64,000 nucleotides of DNA from Mycobacterium stomatepiae (lineage in GTDB: Bacteria; Actinomycetota; Actinomycetes; Mycobacteriales; Mycobacteriaceae). The stretch lies in assembly GCF_010731715.1 (NCBI RefSeq), contig NZ_AP022587.1, forward strand, positions 3,596,001 through 3,660,000, given 5' to 3'. Of the stretch, positions 9,594 to 19,154 are shown piece by piece; position 1 is the first letter of the stretch; every line of letters starts with the position of its first letter. Under the pieces are notes generated by a model. That model saw nothing but the letters and a program-made list of their open reading frames with translations. It was not told where the DNA came from and did no database searches. The position numbers and the translations under genes were made by a program.

Positions 9594-10346
9594 GTGTTGC
9601 GCGCAAGCCAGTTCGTAAACAGTGTGACTCTGTTGCACGACAAGGTCCCCGACTTCGATACTTACCCGTTCTCATTGCCACTGGTCCGAGCCATGGAAGC
9701 GATCGAGTTGCATCCACAGATCACCTTCTTTATGGGCGAGAACGGGTCTGGCAAGTCCACATTGCTCGAAGCCATCGCGGTGGCGCTGGGCTTCAATGCC
9801 GAAGGAGGTAGCCGCAACTTCACGTTCTCAACGCGCGCCTCGCATTCGCAGCTGCACAACTACTTGCGCGTCGCCCGCGGAGTTCGCAAACCGAAAACGG
9901 GTTACTTCTTGCGTGCGGAGAGCTTCTTCAAGATCGCGACAGAGATCGAACACCTCGACAATGAGCCAACGATTGGTCCGCCGATCATCGGCGGCTACGG
10001 GGGCCGCTCCCTGCACGAGCAATCTCACGGCGAGTCATTCCTGGCGCTCATGACCAATCGATTCTTTGGCAACGGTCTTTACATCCTCGACGAGCCCGAA
10101 GCAGCGCTGTCGCCCGCGCGCCAACTGGCCGTCATGGCCCGACTGCACGACCTGGTGCGAGAGGGTTCGCAATTCATCATCGCGACCCACTCGCCGATTC
10201 TCATGGCCTATCCCGACGCAGTGATCTATGCGTGCTCCGAAGCTGGAATCAATCCGATCTCGTACCGAGACACCGAGCACTACCAGATCACACACCAGTT
10301 TCTGGTCAATCCAGAACCCATGCTGCGAGCCCTATTCGACGACTAA
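9594..10346 (+). CDS. orphan AAA-family ATPase (ABC/SMC-like fold)
   Basis: The product (250 residues) starts at a GTG at 9594 with a CTGGAG ribosome site. It has a Walker A motif MGENGSGKST near residue 48, an ABC-type signature region (HEQSHGESFLALM), Walker B (LYILDEPEAALSPARQL) and a switch histidine (FIIATHSPILMAYPDA). This is the short AAA_21/AAA_15 type, similar to YbeZ-like or OLD-nuclease-like ATPases but with no nuclease domain. It is single, with no partner gene. Its codon use is less GC-rich than that of its neighbours and it lies beside an ACC-deaminase remnant, so it may have been acquired. The role is unknown; defence is only one possibility. Confidence 0.8.
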   Translation: MLRASQFVNSVTLLHDKVPDFDTYPFSLPLVRAMEAIELHPQITFFMGENGSGKSTLLEAIAVALGFNAEGGSRNFTFSTRASHSQLHNYLRVARGVRKPKTGYFLRAESFFKIATEIEHLDNEPTIGPPIIGGYGGRSLHEQSHGESFLALMTNRFFGNGLYILDEPEAALSPARQLAVMARLHDLVREGSQFIIATHSPILMAYPDAVIYACSEAGINPISYRDTEHYQITHQFLVNPEPMLRALFDD

Positions 10347-10447
10347 CCGCCGGGCGGCCGTGAGCGAGCTGCAGTGATGCAGCCGGGTACGCGGACGGGC
10401 TATTGCCGGGGTAGCCTGACCCGCCGAAAAAACCGTACCGTGGAGCG

Positions 10448-11167
10448 GTGTCAAGCGACGTGGAGATTCGACGCGCGGCGGACCGGGCCGTCACCACGAC
10501 GCCGTGGCTGACATCGCGACACTCGTTCTCGTTCGGCGACCACTACGATCCGGACAACACCCACCACGGGTTGCTGGTGGTCAACAACGACGACGTGGTG
10601 GGGCCGCACAGCGGATTCGGCACTCATCCGCACCGGGATATGGAGATCGTGACGTGGGTGCTGGAAGGCGAATTGACACACCAGGATTCGGCCGGCAACC
10701 ACGGTGTGATCTATCCGGGCCTGGCGCAACGCATGTCGGCCGGCAGCGGGATCCTGCATTCGGAGAAAAACGATTCGTTAACGCAGCCAGTACATTTCGT
10801 TCAGATGTGGGTGATCCCCGATGAAGCGGGCATCTCGCCCGGCTACCAACAGCATGAGATCGGCCACATCGGTGCCGACCTTGTGACGATCGCCTCGGGT
10901 ATATCCGGCCACGGCGCCGCGATCTCGCTGCACCACCGCGGCGCGGCCCTGCACGGCGCGCGGCTGCAACCCGGCGACACCGTGATCGCGCCCGCCGCCC
11001 CCTACCTGCATTTCTTCGTGCCGCGTGGCCGGCTCACACTGGAGGGAGCCGGCGAACTCTCCGAAGGCGATGCGGCCCGGCTCGCCGACGCCGACGGCCC
11101 GCGATTGACGGCAACCGAGCCGACCGAGCTTTTGATCTGGGAGATGCACGCAAAGCTGGGCGGCTAA
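10448..11167 (+). CDS. pirin family protein, Rv0181c-like
   Basis: A 239-residue pirin from a GTG at 10448. The N-terminal cupin carries the metal-binding pattern FGTHPHRDMEIVTWVLEGEL followed by HQDSAGNHG and SAGSGILHSE, i.e. the His-x-His, His and Glu ligands expected in pirins. The C-terminal cupin (LHHRGAALHGARL) is shorter. Pirins are iron-binding cupins with quercetinase or regulatory roles; the mycobacterial function is not established. It sits before the Rv0180c homologue 37 bp downstream, as in M. tuberculosis. Confidence 0.88.
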   Translation: MSSDVEIRRAADRAVTTTPWLTSRHSFSFGDHYDPDNTHHGLLVVNNDDVVGPHSGFGTHPHRDMEIVTWVLEGELTHQDSAGNHGVIYPGLAQRMSAGSGILHSEKNDSLTQPVHFVQMWVIPDEAGISPGYQQHEIGHIGADLVTIASGISGHGAAISLHHRGAALHGARLQPGDTVIAPAAPYLHFFVPRGRLTLEGAGELSEGDAARLADADGPRLTATEPTELLIWEMHAKLGG

Positions 11168-11204
11168 TGCCAATAGAGTGGGCGTGACAGACAGGAGCGC
11201 GGGG

Positions 11205-12622
11205 ATGTCGAAAGCCCAACCGCGGCACGCGGTGCCGAATCCAAAGCACAACGCACGAGCACTGAAAACGGTGCAGTTCTGGGCGTTGCCGATCGGCGCC
11301 ACGCTGGCCCTGATGTCGGCATTATGTGCGCTGTATCTCGGCGGCATCCTGAATCCGAGCACCAACCTGCACCATTTCCCGATCGCCGTGGTGAACGAAG
11401 ACGCCGGGACCGCCGGCCCGAAGATCGTCGACGGCCTGGTCTCGGCGCTGGATAAAGACAAGTTCGACATCAGGGTGGTGTCGCACGACGAGGCCAAACG
11501 ACTGTTGGATCGGGCGCAGGCGTACGGCGAATTGGTGATTCCGCCGACGTTCTCGTCGAGTCTGCGCGAATACGGCGAGAGCGCCGTCATGCCCACGAAG
11601 GTCGTGCGGCCGTCGGTCACGATCTTCACCAACCCGCGCGCCGGCACGTTGGGTGCCGGCATCGCCGGGCAGACCCTGAACCAGGCATGGCTGCCGCCAA
11701 TACCAAAGTGGGACAATATCTTTCGTCCGAAGTCGCGCAGCAGGCCGGCGGGGCGCCGCTCACGGGCGCGGCGCAGGCGGGACTGGCCAGCCCGATCGAC
11801 ATCAAGTCGGCCGTGTACAACCCGCTGCCCAACGGCACGGGCAACGGCCTGTCGGCCTTTTACTACGCCTTGCTGTTGTTGCTGGCCGGGTTCACCGGCA
11901 GCATCGTCGTGTCCACCTTGGTCGACTCGCTGCTCGGGTATGTGCCGGACGAATGGGGTCCGGTATATCGATTTGCCGAGCAGGCCAACATCTCTCGCTT
12001 CCGCACCCTGTTGGTGAAATGGGGCATCATGCTGGTGCTGGCGTTGGTGACGTCGGGTGTCTACCTGGCCATTGCGCACGGACTGGGCATGCCCATCACG
12101 CTCGGCTGGGAGCTTTGGGCATACGGCGTATTCGCGATCGTCGCGGTGGGCGTGACGTCCAGCTCGCTGATCGCTGTGCTGGGTTCGATGGGATTGCTGT
12201 TCAGCATGTTGGTTTTCGTGATCCTCGGGTTGCCGTCGGCGGGCGCCACCGTCCCGCTGGAGGCGGTGCCGCCGTTCTTCCGCTGGCTGGCCGAGTTCGA
12301 ACCGATGCATCAGGTGTTCCTGGGCGTGCGGTCGCTGCTGTACCTCAACGGGGACGGGCAGGCCGGTCTCTCGCCGGCGTTGTCGATGACGGCGATCGGG
12401 CTGGTCATCGGCCTGCTGATCGGCGGGATCATCACGCGCACGTACGACCGCAGCGGCTTCCACCGGATTCCCGGCGCCATCGGCGTGGCGATCGCCGAGG
12501 TGCACCAGTCACAGCACCAGGCGCAACAGAAGGCGCGCAAGGGCAAGCCCGAGAGTTCGGCCGCACCCGCCGACCCGGACCCCAGCGAGCCTGAACCCCA
12601 AAGCGTAAGCGAGCAAACGTAA
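11205..12622 (+). pseudogene. Rv0180c-like membrane protein (Pip/YhgE-type), frameshifted
   Basis: Two frames make one protein. The first, from ATG 11205 (GGAG seven bases upstream), encodes a cytoplasmic start, a membrane helix (LPIGATLALMSALCALYLGG) and an extracytoplasmic region (HFPIAVVNEDAGTAGPKIVD) typical of the YhgE/Pip family. After LNQA the second frame goes on with MAAANTKVGQYLSSEVAQQA and about five more membrane helices, ending in a charged tail. One missing base at about 11685-11687 accounts for the shift. The corrected length is about 471 residues. Since this is a conserved gene at a conserved locus, an assembly error deserves suspicion. Homologues are transporter-like integral membrane proteins of unknown function. 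Confidence 0.78.
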
Positions 12623-12707
12623 TTCGGGCGCACCCTAAGTGTCACACGTTTGTTATTTATGTTGACAGTGGGGCTGCTGTGACTGATCCTGTCAGTGTTG
12701 CATCCAG

Positions 12708-13811
12708 ATGAGGGCCGAAAGGGCTGCCGTGCTGACACGACGCATCAGGTTGCCCCGACTGGCGGCAACCCTCACGGCGATGTTCGCCTGCACCCTGTTG
12801 ACGAGCACGGTCGCGCCGCCCGTCGCGCACGCCGCTGACGCCCGCGAGCTGCTGGCCAGCGCGATCGCCGCCACCAAGGGTTCGTATCTGGTCTACAACT
12901 TCGGTCCCGGCCACCCCACGCCGCTGATGGACGCCAGCGGTCGCTGGTATGAGATGAACAACGGCGGGCACCTGATGATCATCAAGAACGCGGCGGGACG
13001 CCTGGCGCCGCACCTGCTGGTGGACACGCACCGCGGTGACCAGGCGCGCTGCGAGAACAACCCCGGCGCCCGCACCGCCGAGGGGTTGTGGCAGGCCTCC
13101 GAGCTTTACGAGCCGCGGCAGGCGTGGCTGCGGATGGGGCAGCCGACGATCGCGATCAACGCCAACTTCTTCGACGTGCGCGGGCAGAAGGGCGGCAGTT
13201 GGCGCACGACCGGCTGCAGCTCGCCGCTGGGCGCGTTCGTGGACAACACCAACGGCCAGGGCCGCGCCAATCAGGCGGTCACCGGCACCGTGGCCTACCC
13301 CGGCAAGCAGGGCCTGTCCGGCGGCGGCGAGAGTTGGTCCTCGCTGACGACGATGATCCTGCCGACGGGTGGAGCGCCGTACGTGGTCTGGCCCAGGAGC
13401 AAAAGCGACTACGACTCCGCCACCCCGGTGGTGGAGGACCTGCTGAACAAGAACGAGAAGTTCGTCGCGGTGTCCGGGATCGGGCTGCTGGGACCGGGCC
13501 AGACCCAACAGCTGCATGACGGCGGTCCCAGCGCAGCACGCACCGCCCTGGCCTACGTCAAGCAGCGCGACGAGATGTACATCTTCGAGGGCGGCAGCTA
13601 CACGCCGGACAATATGCAGGACCTATTCCGCGGCTTGGGCAGCGATACCGCGATCCTGCTCGACGGCGGCGGCTCGTCGGCGATCGTGTTGCGCCGCGAC
13701 ACCGGCGGCATGTGGGCCGGGGCAGGTTCACCGCGTGGATCCTGCGATACCCGCCAGGTGCTCTGCGACTCCCACGAGCGTGCCCTGCCCAGCTGGCTGG
13801 CCTTCAACTAA
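12708..13811 (+). CDS. lprO: LprO-like exported phosphodiester glycosidase-domain protein
   Basis: The product has 367 residues with an N-terminal Arg-rich segment and a hydrophobic signal sequence ending near VAHA-A (residue ~43). The mature part shows the NAGPA/phosphodiester glycosidase fold: PTIAINANFFDVRGQKGGS in the middle and AILLDGGGSSAIVLR near the end. Several Cys pairs suggest an extracytoplasmic location. The symbol is given from synteny with Rv0179c. A good lipobox is not present (MFAC is poor), so it may be secreted rather than lipid-anchored. It ends convergently, overlapping the DUF1275 gene by 4 bp. Confidence 0.72.
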   Translation: MRAERAAVLTRRIRLPRLAATLTAMFACTLLTSTVAPPVAHAADARELLASAIAATKGSYLVYNFGPGHPTPLMDASGRWYEMNNGGHLMIIKNAAGRLAPHLLVDTHRGDQARCENNPGARTAEGLWQASELYEPRQAWLRMGQPTIAINANFFDVRGQKGGSWRTTGCSSPLGAFVDNTNGQGRANQAVTGTVAYPGKQGLSGGGESWSSLTTMILPTGGAPYVVWPRSKSDYDSATPVVEDLLNKNEKFVAVSGIGLLGPGQTQQLHDGGPSAARTALAYVKQRDEMYIFEGGSYTPDNMQDLFRGLGSDTAILLDGGGSSAIVLRRDTGGMWAGAGSPRGSCDTRQVLCDSHERALPSWLAFN

Positions 13812-14527
13812 CCGTCGACGGGCTCGGCCGTGACGGCCACCGCGGATGCCGTGGCGGGAGGCCCGAACCGGAAGATCAGCAGGCTGACCGCCACCAGAAC
13901 CGCGATGAGGCTGAATACCGGAGCAATGACGAAGCGGGAGATCGTCGCGCCGGCGAACGCCCCCGCGCACATCGTGAAAACGACAGCCAGACGCAGCTTT
14001 TCGCGATCACCCGTGCCGCCGGACAATCTGCTGTCCATACCGAGGCTGACGATCGTCGCGGTCAATACCGTGGTGGAGAGCTCTTGGATGCCGAACTGGC
14101 GGGCGCTCGAATGCTGCAATCCGAACGTCACCGCGAGGAAACCGATGACGAAGAGTTTGGTGCCGTCGTGATAGCGCAGCACACCGGAGCCGGCCAGGAT
14201 CGACAGCACGATCAGCAACACCAGTTCTAGCGACAGGACGGTGGTGATCCACGGCCGCGTCCGATTACCGAAGTAGCGGGTCAGCCGGCCGCTGAGAATC
14301 GTGGTGATGACGAACGTGGGCAGCGCCACGACGACCGCCGTCAGGTCGACATTGGTTCTCGGTGCCAGCCAGAAGCCGAGGAAGATCACGTTGCCGGTCA
14401 TGTTCGCGACGAACACGTGACCGAGAACCAGCACACTGATCGCGTCGGCCAGTCCGGTGGCGAAGGTTAGCAGCAACAGGGCCACGACGGTGGACCGCTC
14501 GGATACCGGTGAGGCCTTGGGATCCAC
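13808..14527 (-). CDS. DUF1275 (YoaK-type) membrane protein
   Basis: A 239-residue membrane protein from a GTG at 14527; longer in-frame starts would overlap mam1D. It has six or so hydrophobic helices and the family signatures GLADAISVLVLGHVFVANMT-GN near the N-terminus and FGLQHSSARQFGIQELSTTV in the middle. DUF1275 proteins are of unknown function. The gene lies between the mce1 locus and lprO, where M. tuberculosis has none that I recall, so it is a local difference. Confidence 0.8.
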   Translation of the reverse strand: MDPKASPVSERSTVVALLLLTFATGLADAISVLVLGHVFVANMTGNVIFLGFWLAPRTNVDLTAVVVALPTFVITTILSGRLTRYFGNRTRPWITTVLSLELVLLIVLSILAGSGVLRYHDGTKLFVIGFLAVTFGLQHSSARQFGIQELSTTVLTATIVSLGMDSRLSGGTGDREKLRLAVVFTMCAGAFAGATISRFVIAPVFSLIAVLVAVSLLIFRFGPPATASAVAVTAEPVDG

Positions 14528-14565
14528 GGGGTGCAGTATATTTCGGCGCTCTCGGTTCGGCCGGT

Positions 14566-15282
14566 TTACGGATGCGGGGTGAGATCCAGCGAGGTCACCG
14601 TCGTCATCCTGGTCACCAGCCAACGCCCGTTCGCGCGCTTCATGAACAGCCGATAGGACAGGTACTTCAGCGCCGGGATGTTCTTGGTCAGCGGGCTGGT
14701 CGAGGTGGTGTTGGTGTAGACGATGACGACCGCGTTCGGACCGTCCAGCGATTCGACCGCCGCGCCGGTGACTTGGGTGCTGTTGCTGATCTTGGCTTGC
14801 TTGTTCGGGGCCACGATGGCGTCGACGAATTTGCGGTACTGGGCCTCGAAGTCACCGCTGAGGTAGGCCGACGCGCGGTCGGCGAGACTGTCCATGTTCT
14901 CCGGCGTGTAGGTCCACAGCGTGGTGATCGCCCTGGCCGCGGTGCGTGCCACGTTGAGCTTCGTCGCCGCCGTGGCGCGATCGGCCAGGTAGGGCTGCAT
15001 CGTCGCGCCCGCGAATGCGGCGGAGCCGACGAACAACAGTGCCGCCACCACCACGACGATGGCCATCCCTTTCCCGGCCAGTAGTTTGCGTCGCTTGCGG
15101 GCGCCCTCGTCGGGCTTCTCCGCATCGGCGTCTGTCTCGTCGGACTCCGCGACGGCGTCCGTCTCACCGGCGGATTCCGTGTCCGATTCCGTTGCTGTGG
15201 CGGCGCTTTCGTCGTGCTCAGCGGCGTCGTCGGGGGCCGCCTCGGCGGTCAGATCACCTGCAGCAGGCTGCTTATCTTCCAC
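14566..15282 (-). CDS. mam1D: Mce-associated membrane protein Mam1D (Rv0178-like)
   Basis: The start is set at a GTG at 15282 with GGAAGGGAA just upstream, overlapping the end of mam1C by 34 bp; the product has 238 residues. An acidic, low-complexity cytoplasmic part of ~70 residues precedes one membrane helix (GMAIVVVVAALLFVGSAAFA) and a small extracytoplasmic domain related to the Mce-associated family (TLWTYTPENMDSLADRASAY, then VIVYTNTTSTSP). Such proteins are thought to support assembly or stability of the Mce transporter. It is the last gene of the mce1 operon. Confidence 0.85.
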   Translation of the reverse strand: MEDKQPAAGDLTAEAAPDDAAEHDESAATATESDTESAGETDAVAESDETDADAEKPDEGARKRRKLLAGKGMAIVVVVAALLFVGSAAFAGATMQPYLADRATAATKLNVARTAARAITTLWTYTPENMDSLADRASAYLSGDFEAQYRKFVDAIVAPNKQAKISNSTQVTGAAVESLDGPNAVVIVYTNTTSTSPLTKNIPALKYLSYRLFMKRANGRWLVTRMTTVTSLDLTPHP

Positions 15283-15806
15283 TGATTCCCTTCCCGCGTA
15301 GCAGTTGCCGTCCAACGATTGGTGTTCTCGTAAACCTGCTTTTGATCCGGTGACTTGGAGGTGACCTCGGTCGCCACCATCACGGTGACGCTGCCGTCGT
15401 CGTTCCACCGTTCCACGGCCGCGCCGAGGATGGAGCCTGTCGCGGGCTCGGCCCGGGCGACCTGCAGCAGAATCTCATTGGCCTTGTCGTGATACTGCTT
15501 GGCGAAATCGCCTGTGGCCTGGGCCATTACCCGCGTGACGTAGTCGTTCGCATGATACGGGTCAAGCGAGGTGAATTGCGTCATGAACCCCGTCACGTAG
15601 GCCAGCACCTCGCGGTCTCTGGACGCGGCGTGCTCACGGGACTCATGAGAGATCAGCATCAGGGTGGCGAGCGTGATCGCCGCCGTCATCAACACCGCGA
15701 CGACCGCACTGGCAACGGGCAAACCGCATGGCCGGCGCTCGGTTTCCGGATCCGTCGCGACCAGCAGCGCGCCCTCGCCTGGCTCAAACTTGCGGCGGGG
15801 GCTCAT
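15249..15806 (-). CDS. mam1C: Mce-associated membrane protein Mam1C (Rv0177-like)
   Basis: The ATG at 15806 overlaps the stop of mam1B (ATGA), indicating translational coupling. The product has 185 residues: a short charged N-terminus, one hydrophobic helix (VAVLMTAAITLATLMLI) and an extracytoplasmic domain of the Mce-associated type (FTSLDPYHANDYVTRVMAQA, TGDFAKQYHDKANEIL, then VTVMVATEVTSKSP). Length and order match Rv0177. The frame is open well beyond the start, but only antisense-like sequence is found there. Confidence 0.87.
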   Translation of the reverse strand: MSPRRKFEPGEGALLVATDPETERRPCGLPVASAVVAVLMTAAITLATLMLISHESREHAASRDREVLAYVTGFMTQFTSLDPYHANDYVTRVMAQATGDFAKQYHDKANEILLQVARAEPATGSILGAAVERWNDDGSVTVMVATEVTSKSPDQKQVYENTNRWTATATREGNQWKISSLLQVI

Positions 15807-16768
15807 TTTCCGTTCCCCGGCGGTTTCGGCTTGGTGAGCACGGCGAGGTTGTCGACCAGCCAATGGCCGCCGGCGTCCTTGATGAAATTCACCCGGACGG
15901 TCGCGGTGATGTACCGCTCCTCGGGAGCAGCGCCGCGTCGCCCCTGCATGAACAACAGCATCGTCGCGCGATCCGGCGACGCCGATTCGATCGAACTGTC
16001 GGTGACCCAGTATTCGTTGATGACCGGGTTTCCCTTTTGGACGATCTCCTGCTGCGCCTTGAGCTGGCCACGGTAGGCGTCGGTGGCCAGCGACTGGGCA
16101 CGCGCGAAGTCGTCGTGCAACGACTTCGGGTCGTACGTCAGCATTTGCGCGACGATTTTCGGTCCCTGAATCGCGATCTGGGACCGCGTCTGATCGGTCT
16201 CCTGATCGCGTGAGTACACCACCGCGTAGCTCACGACGACGCCCGCCACGCACAGCGCCGCTGCGGTGAGCATCGCGATGATCGTCCACCGCCGGATGCC
16301 GGGCCGCGACGTTTCCGAGCACCGTGCCTCGGTGTGCAGCAGCAGGTCGGCGAAGGTGCGGCGCCGCGAATCCCACAGCGGCCAAAGCCATCCCACCACC
16401 GATACGGTGTCGAGCAGGTGAGCAAGGTCGCGCAGCAGCAGGCCCCAGGCGCCGATACCGCCGCCGTCGCGGTGTACCACCGCGATCCCGCACAGTGCCC
16501 GTCCCAGGCTCCAGCCGTAGATGGTCGGCAACAGCAACCGGTTGACCAACATCGCCAGGACGGCGATCCCGAGCACGCAGCTGCTGAGCCACCACCACAC
16601 TCCGCGGGGGGGGACGGTGAACGACACCAACGCCATCGTCGTCGCGACGGCCGCGGCGGGCAGCACGTCGACCGCGAATGCGCACGCGCGAATATGCCAG
16701 GGTGCCAAGGCATTCGCCGATGACACTTGGGGGGCCGTGGTCTGAGTTTCCTCGACCACCAGCGTCAC
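15803..16768 (-). CDS. mam1B: Mce-associated protein Mam1B with RDD domain (Rv0176-like)
   Basis: A 321-residue protein starting in an ATGA overlap with mam1A. Residues ~25-145 form an RDD-type membrane domain (RACAFAVDVLPAAAVATTMA, then LPTIYGWSLGRALCGIAVV and RRRTFADLLLHTEA). A further helix at ~165-185 precedes an Mce-associated domain (MLTYDPKSLHDDFARAQSLA, then YITATVRVNFIKDAGGHWLV). The RDD plus Mce-associated arrangement is characteristic of the second mam gene of mce operons. Confidence 0.88.
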   Translation of the reverse strand: MTLVVEETQTTAPQVSSANALAPWHIRACAFAVDVLPAAAVATTMALVSFTVPPRGVWWWLSSCVLGIAVLAMLVNRLLLPTIYGWSLGRALCGIAVVHRDGGGIGAWGLLLRDLAHLLDTVSVVGWLWPLWDSRRRTFADLLLHTEARCSETSRPGIRRWTIIAMLTAAALCVAGVVVSYAVVYSRDQETDQTRSQIAIQGPKIVAQMLTYDPKSLHDDFARAQSLATDAYRGQLKAQQEIVQKGNPVINEYWVTDSSIESASPDRATMLLFMQGRRGAAPEERYITATVRVNFIKDAGGHWLVDNLAVLTKPKPPGNGK

Positions 16769-17634
16769 TTCGTCACCTGGTCGAGCTTGGCGATCCGGTA
16801 CTGGCCCTCGTCCAGCGCCATTTTCACCCGCAACCGGTAGCCGGTCTCGTTCTGTGATTGATCGGCGGTCACCTTCACGCGCATCGCCACCAGGACCTCG
16901 ATCGAACCGTCTTTGTTGTTGCGCTCGACGGCGGCGCGCACATCCGAGACCTGAACGTGGACGTTCGCGGACTGGTAGGCCTGCACGAGCATGCCGGTGT
17001 AGACCATGGCTTGCTCACGGAAAGCGCCGGTGCCGCACTCGATGATCTTCTGCTCGCTGGCGATCATCGCGTTGGTGTCGGGCGCCTGGGTCGCCGACAC
17101 GCAGTCGATCGCCGCCTTGAGCGCCGCGGTGTTGTTGCGCGCGATCGCCTGACTCTCGTGGTGGTACCGCAGCGCCAGGTAGCCACCCGTCCCGACGGCA
17201 CCCGCCAGCAGGACGAGGACGGCGGCGACGCCGGCCAGCCACGCGCGGCCTACGAACGACGGTCGACGCACGGGCCGGTCAGCCTCCGCCGCGGCATCGG
17301 CGTCGATTTGATCGCCGTCGGTCTCCGCCTGTTCGGCTTCGCCGGGCGCGGCCTCGGTTTCGGCCTCCGGCTGTTCCGCGACGTCGGCCACGGCTTCGGG
17401 TTCCGGCGACTCCGCACCCTCAGCCTCGGATTCACCAGCATCCTCGGCCGTCACCTCGGCACTGGTCTGGTCGGCTCCAGCCTGGGAGTCGGAGTCGGCC
17501 GATTCCTCGGCCGCAACCTCCGGGTTTGTCTCGTCGGTGACGTCGTCCGATTCCTTCGGCCGTCTCCGACGCAGACGACTAAGCATCGACATCGGTGGTG
17601 GGTTCAGCCGGCTGGCGCCAGCATCTCCTTCCAT
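16765..17634 (-). CDS. mam1A: Mce-associated membrane protein Mam1A (Rv0175-like)
   Basis: The ATG at 17634 is preferred because AGGAG lies seven bases upstream; ATGs at 17592 and 17586 lack a ribosome site. This start overlaps the end of mce1F by 31 bp. The 289-residue product has a very long acidic, Glu/Ala-rich cytoplasmic segment (~130 residues), a membrane helix (GVAAVLVLLAGAVGTGGYLA) and an extracytoplasmic Mce-associated domain with two Cys (IDCVSATQAP, IIECGTGAF). The acidic segment seems longer than in Rv0175. Probable scaffold for the Mce1 complex. Confidence 0.85.
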   Translation of the reverse strand: MEGDAGASRLNPPPMSMLSRLRRRRPKESDDVTDETNPEVAAEESADSDSQAGADQTSAEVTAEDAGESEAEGAESPEPEAVADVAEQPEAETEAAPGEAEQAETDGDQIDADAAAEADRPVRRPSFVGRAWLAGVAAVLVLLAGAVGTGGYLALRYHHESQAIARNNTAALKAAIDCVSATQAPDTNAMIASEQKIIECGTGAFREQAMVYTGMLVQAYQSANVHVQVSDVRAAVERNNKDGSIEVLVAMRVKVTADQSQNETGYRLRVKMALDEGQYRIAKLDQVTK

Positions 17635-19154
17635 CCGTCGTCTCCTGTTTTGGTCGAGTTTTCGACGGAGTATTTGACGCCGTCGGGCCCTACCAGTTCA
17701 CCGCTCTGGGGACTGTATACCGCCGAGGGGGGTCCAGTGGGTGTGTAGACACACGGGTTGGGCTGCTGTCCGTTGCACTGCACCGTACCGGACCCGGGCC
17801 GGGTCAAGGGGTCACTGGTGGCCGGCGGCGTCCCCGCGACTCGGTCCGAAGGTGCCGGGTTCATGCCGTTGTTGACCGACGGCGCCGGGATCACCATGCC
17901 GGGTCGCACCGACTGATCGCAGCGCGCTCCGGGCGCCGGGCAGGTCAGGATCTGGTTCGGGTCGCCGAACCACGGGTTGGTACCGGCCGGGACGTACGGC
18001 CTGGGGTCGCGGCACTCACGCGGCGTGGCCGCCCGCTTACCGGGGATGTCGGTACACGGGATGTTGCGCGATCCGCGCACGCTGTTGGCCGGCGTATCCA
18101 TCGGAATCTTGCAGTAGGTGCCCGACGGCAACGGCTGCAAGCTGGTGTCGGCCGGCGAGCGCCACTCCGGGGCCGGAATGAATCCGGTCATACACGGCGG
18201 CGGCTGGTTGATGGACAACGCCAAGTCCAGCGCGGCCTGGTTCGGGAACGGCGCGGCCACCGTCTGCGCGATCGAGGCGCCCTGCGGCAGGAACACCAGC
18301 ACCTGCTCCACCCCGGTGTGATAGCGCTTCAGCAGATCGAAGACGATCTCGAGATTCGCCAGCGTCTGCGGCAGCGACTCCCGCACATCGCTGAACACCG
18401 AGTCGACCTGATCGGCGGTCGGCGCCGCTTGCGACAGAACGCTTTTCACGTTCGCGTCGCGCTGCGCGGACTGCGCGGCCAGCGTGTTCAGGTTGCGTGC
18501 CCAGCGCTCGATCGCGTCACCGGACTTCACCTGACTGTCCAGCACCCCGCCGGAGTTCTGGATGATGTCGTTCACGTTGGTGATGTTCGTTTTGAAGTCG
18601 CCGACGATCGCCTGCGTCGAGTCGACCAGCCGCTGCAGCGCTGGTCCCAGGCCGCCGACGGACTCCGCCGTCTCGTCGAGCAGCTTGCCGATCTTGTCCT
18701 TGGGCAACGCCTCGAGCCCACGGTTGGCGGTGTCGAGCGCCGGCCCGATCTCGGCCGGCACGGTGCCCTTGCTGATCGTTTGTCCTTCGGAGAGGTACTT
18801 CCCGGGGTTTCCCGACGAGACCAGGTCCAGATACTGCTCACCGACCGCCGACACCGAGTGCACGTTGGCCACCGCGTCGACCGGGATCTTGTACCAGCTG
18901 TCGATGCTCATCGTCGCTTCGGCGCCGTGCTCGGTCGGCTCGACGTCGGTGACCTTGCCGATCGTGATGCCGCGATAGGTCACGTTGGCCGTCGGGTACA
19001 AACCGCCCGAGGCCGGCAAGTCGGCCTTCAGCGAGTACCGGCCGATCCCCATCAGGCTTGGGACCTGCAGGTAGTAGACGCCCAGCACCAGCAGCGAGAC
19101 GATCGTCAAGATCAGGAACGCCCACAGCTGGCGCCTGATGAACGGGGTCAGCAA
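17604..19154 (-). CDS. mce1F: Mce1F, mammalian cell entry/MlaD-domain protein
   Basis: The start is a TTG at 19154, overlapping the end of lprK by 7 bp. The product has 516 residues: one N-terminal membrane helix (LWAFLILTIVSLLVLGVYYL), an MlaD domain at about residues 40-115 (SGGLYPTANVTYRGITIGKV), a long helical region rich in coiled-coil-like sequence, and a Pro-rich, Cys-containing C-terminal tail (~170 residues). Mce proteins form the periplasmic hexameric tunnel of a lipid importer; Mce1F is the sixth subunit. In Mtb the Mce1 system imports fatty acids. Confidence 0.95.
   Translation of the reverse strand: MLTPFIRRQLWAFLILTIVSLLVLGVYYLQVPSLMGIGRYSLKADLPASGGLYPTANVTYRGITIGKVTDVEPTEHGAEATMSIDSWYKIPVDAVANVHSVSAVGEQYLDLVSSGNPGKYLSEGQTISKGTVPAEIGPALDTANRGLEALPKDKIGKLLDETAESVGGLGPALQRLVDSTQAIVGDFKTNITNVNDIIQNSGGVLDSQVKSGDAIERWARNLNTLAAQSAQRDANVKSVLSQAAPTADQVDSVFSDVRESLPQTLANLEIVFDLLKRYHTGVEQVLVFLPQGASIAQTVAAPFPNQAALDLALSINQPPPCMTGFIPAPEWRSPADTSLQPLPSGTYCKIPMDTPANSVRGSRNIPCTDIPGKRAATPRECRDPRPYVPAGTNPWFGDPNQILTCPAPGARCDQSVRPGMVIPAPSVNNGMNPAPSDRVAGTPPATSDPLTRPGSGTVQCNGQQPNPCVYTPTGPPSAVYSPQSGELVGPDGVKYSVENSTKTGDDGWKEMLAPAG

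Noticed and set aside
10778..12505. 575-residue minus-strand ORF opposite pirin and the Rv0180c homologue
   Set aside because: It has the His/Arg/Gln-rich look of an antisense shadow, and the plus strand encodes recognisable proteins.
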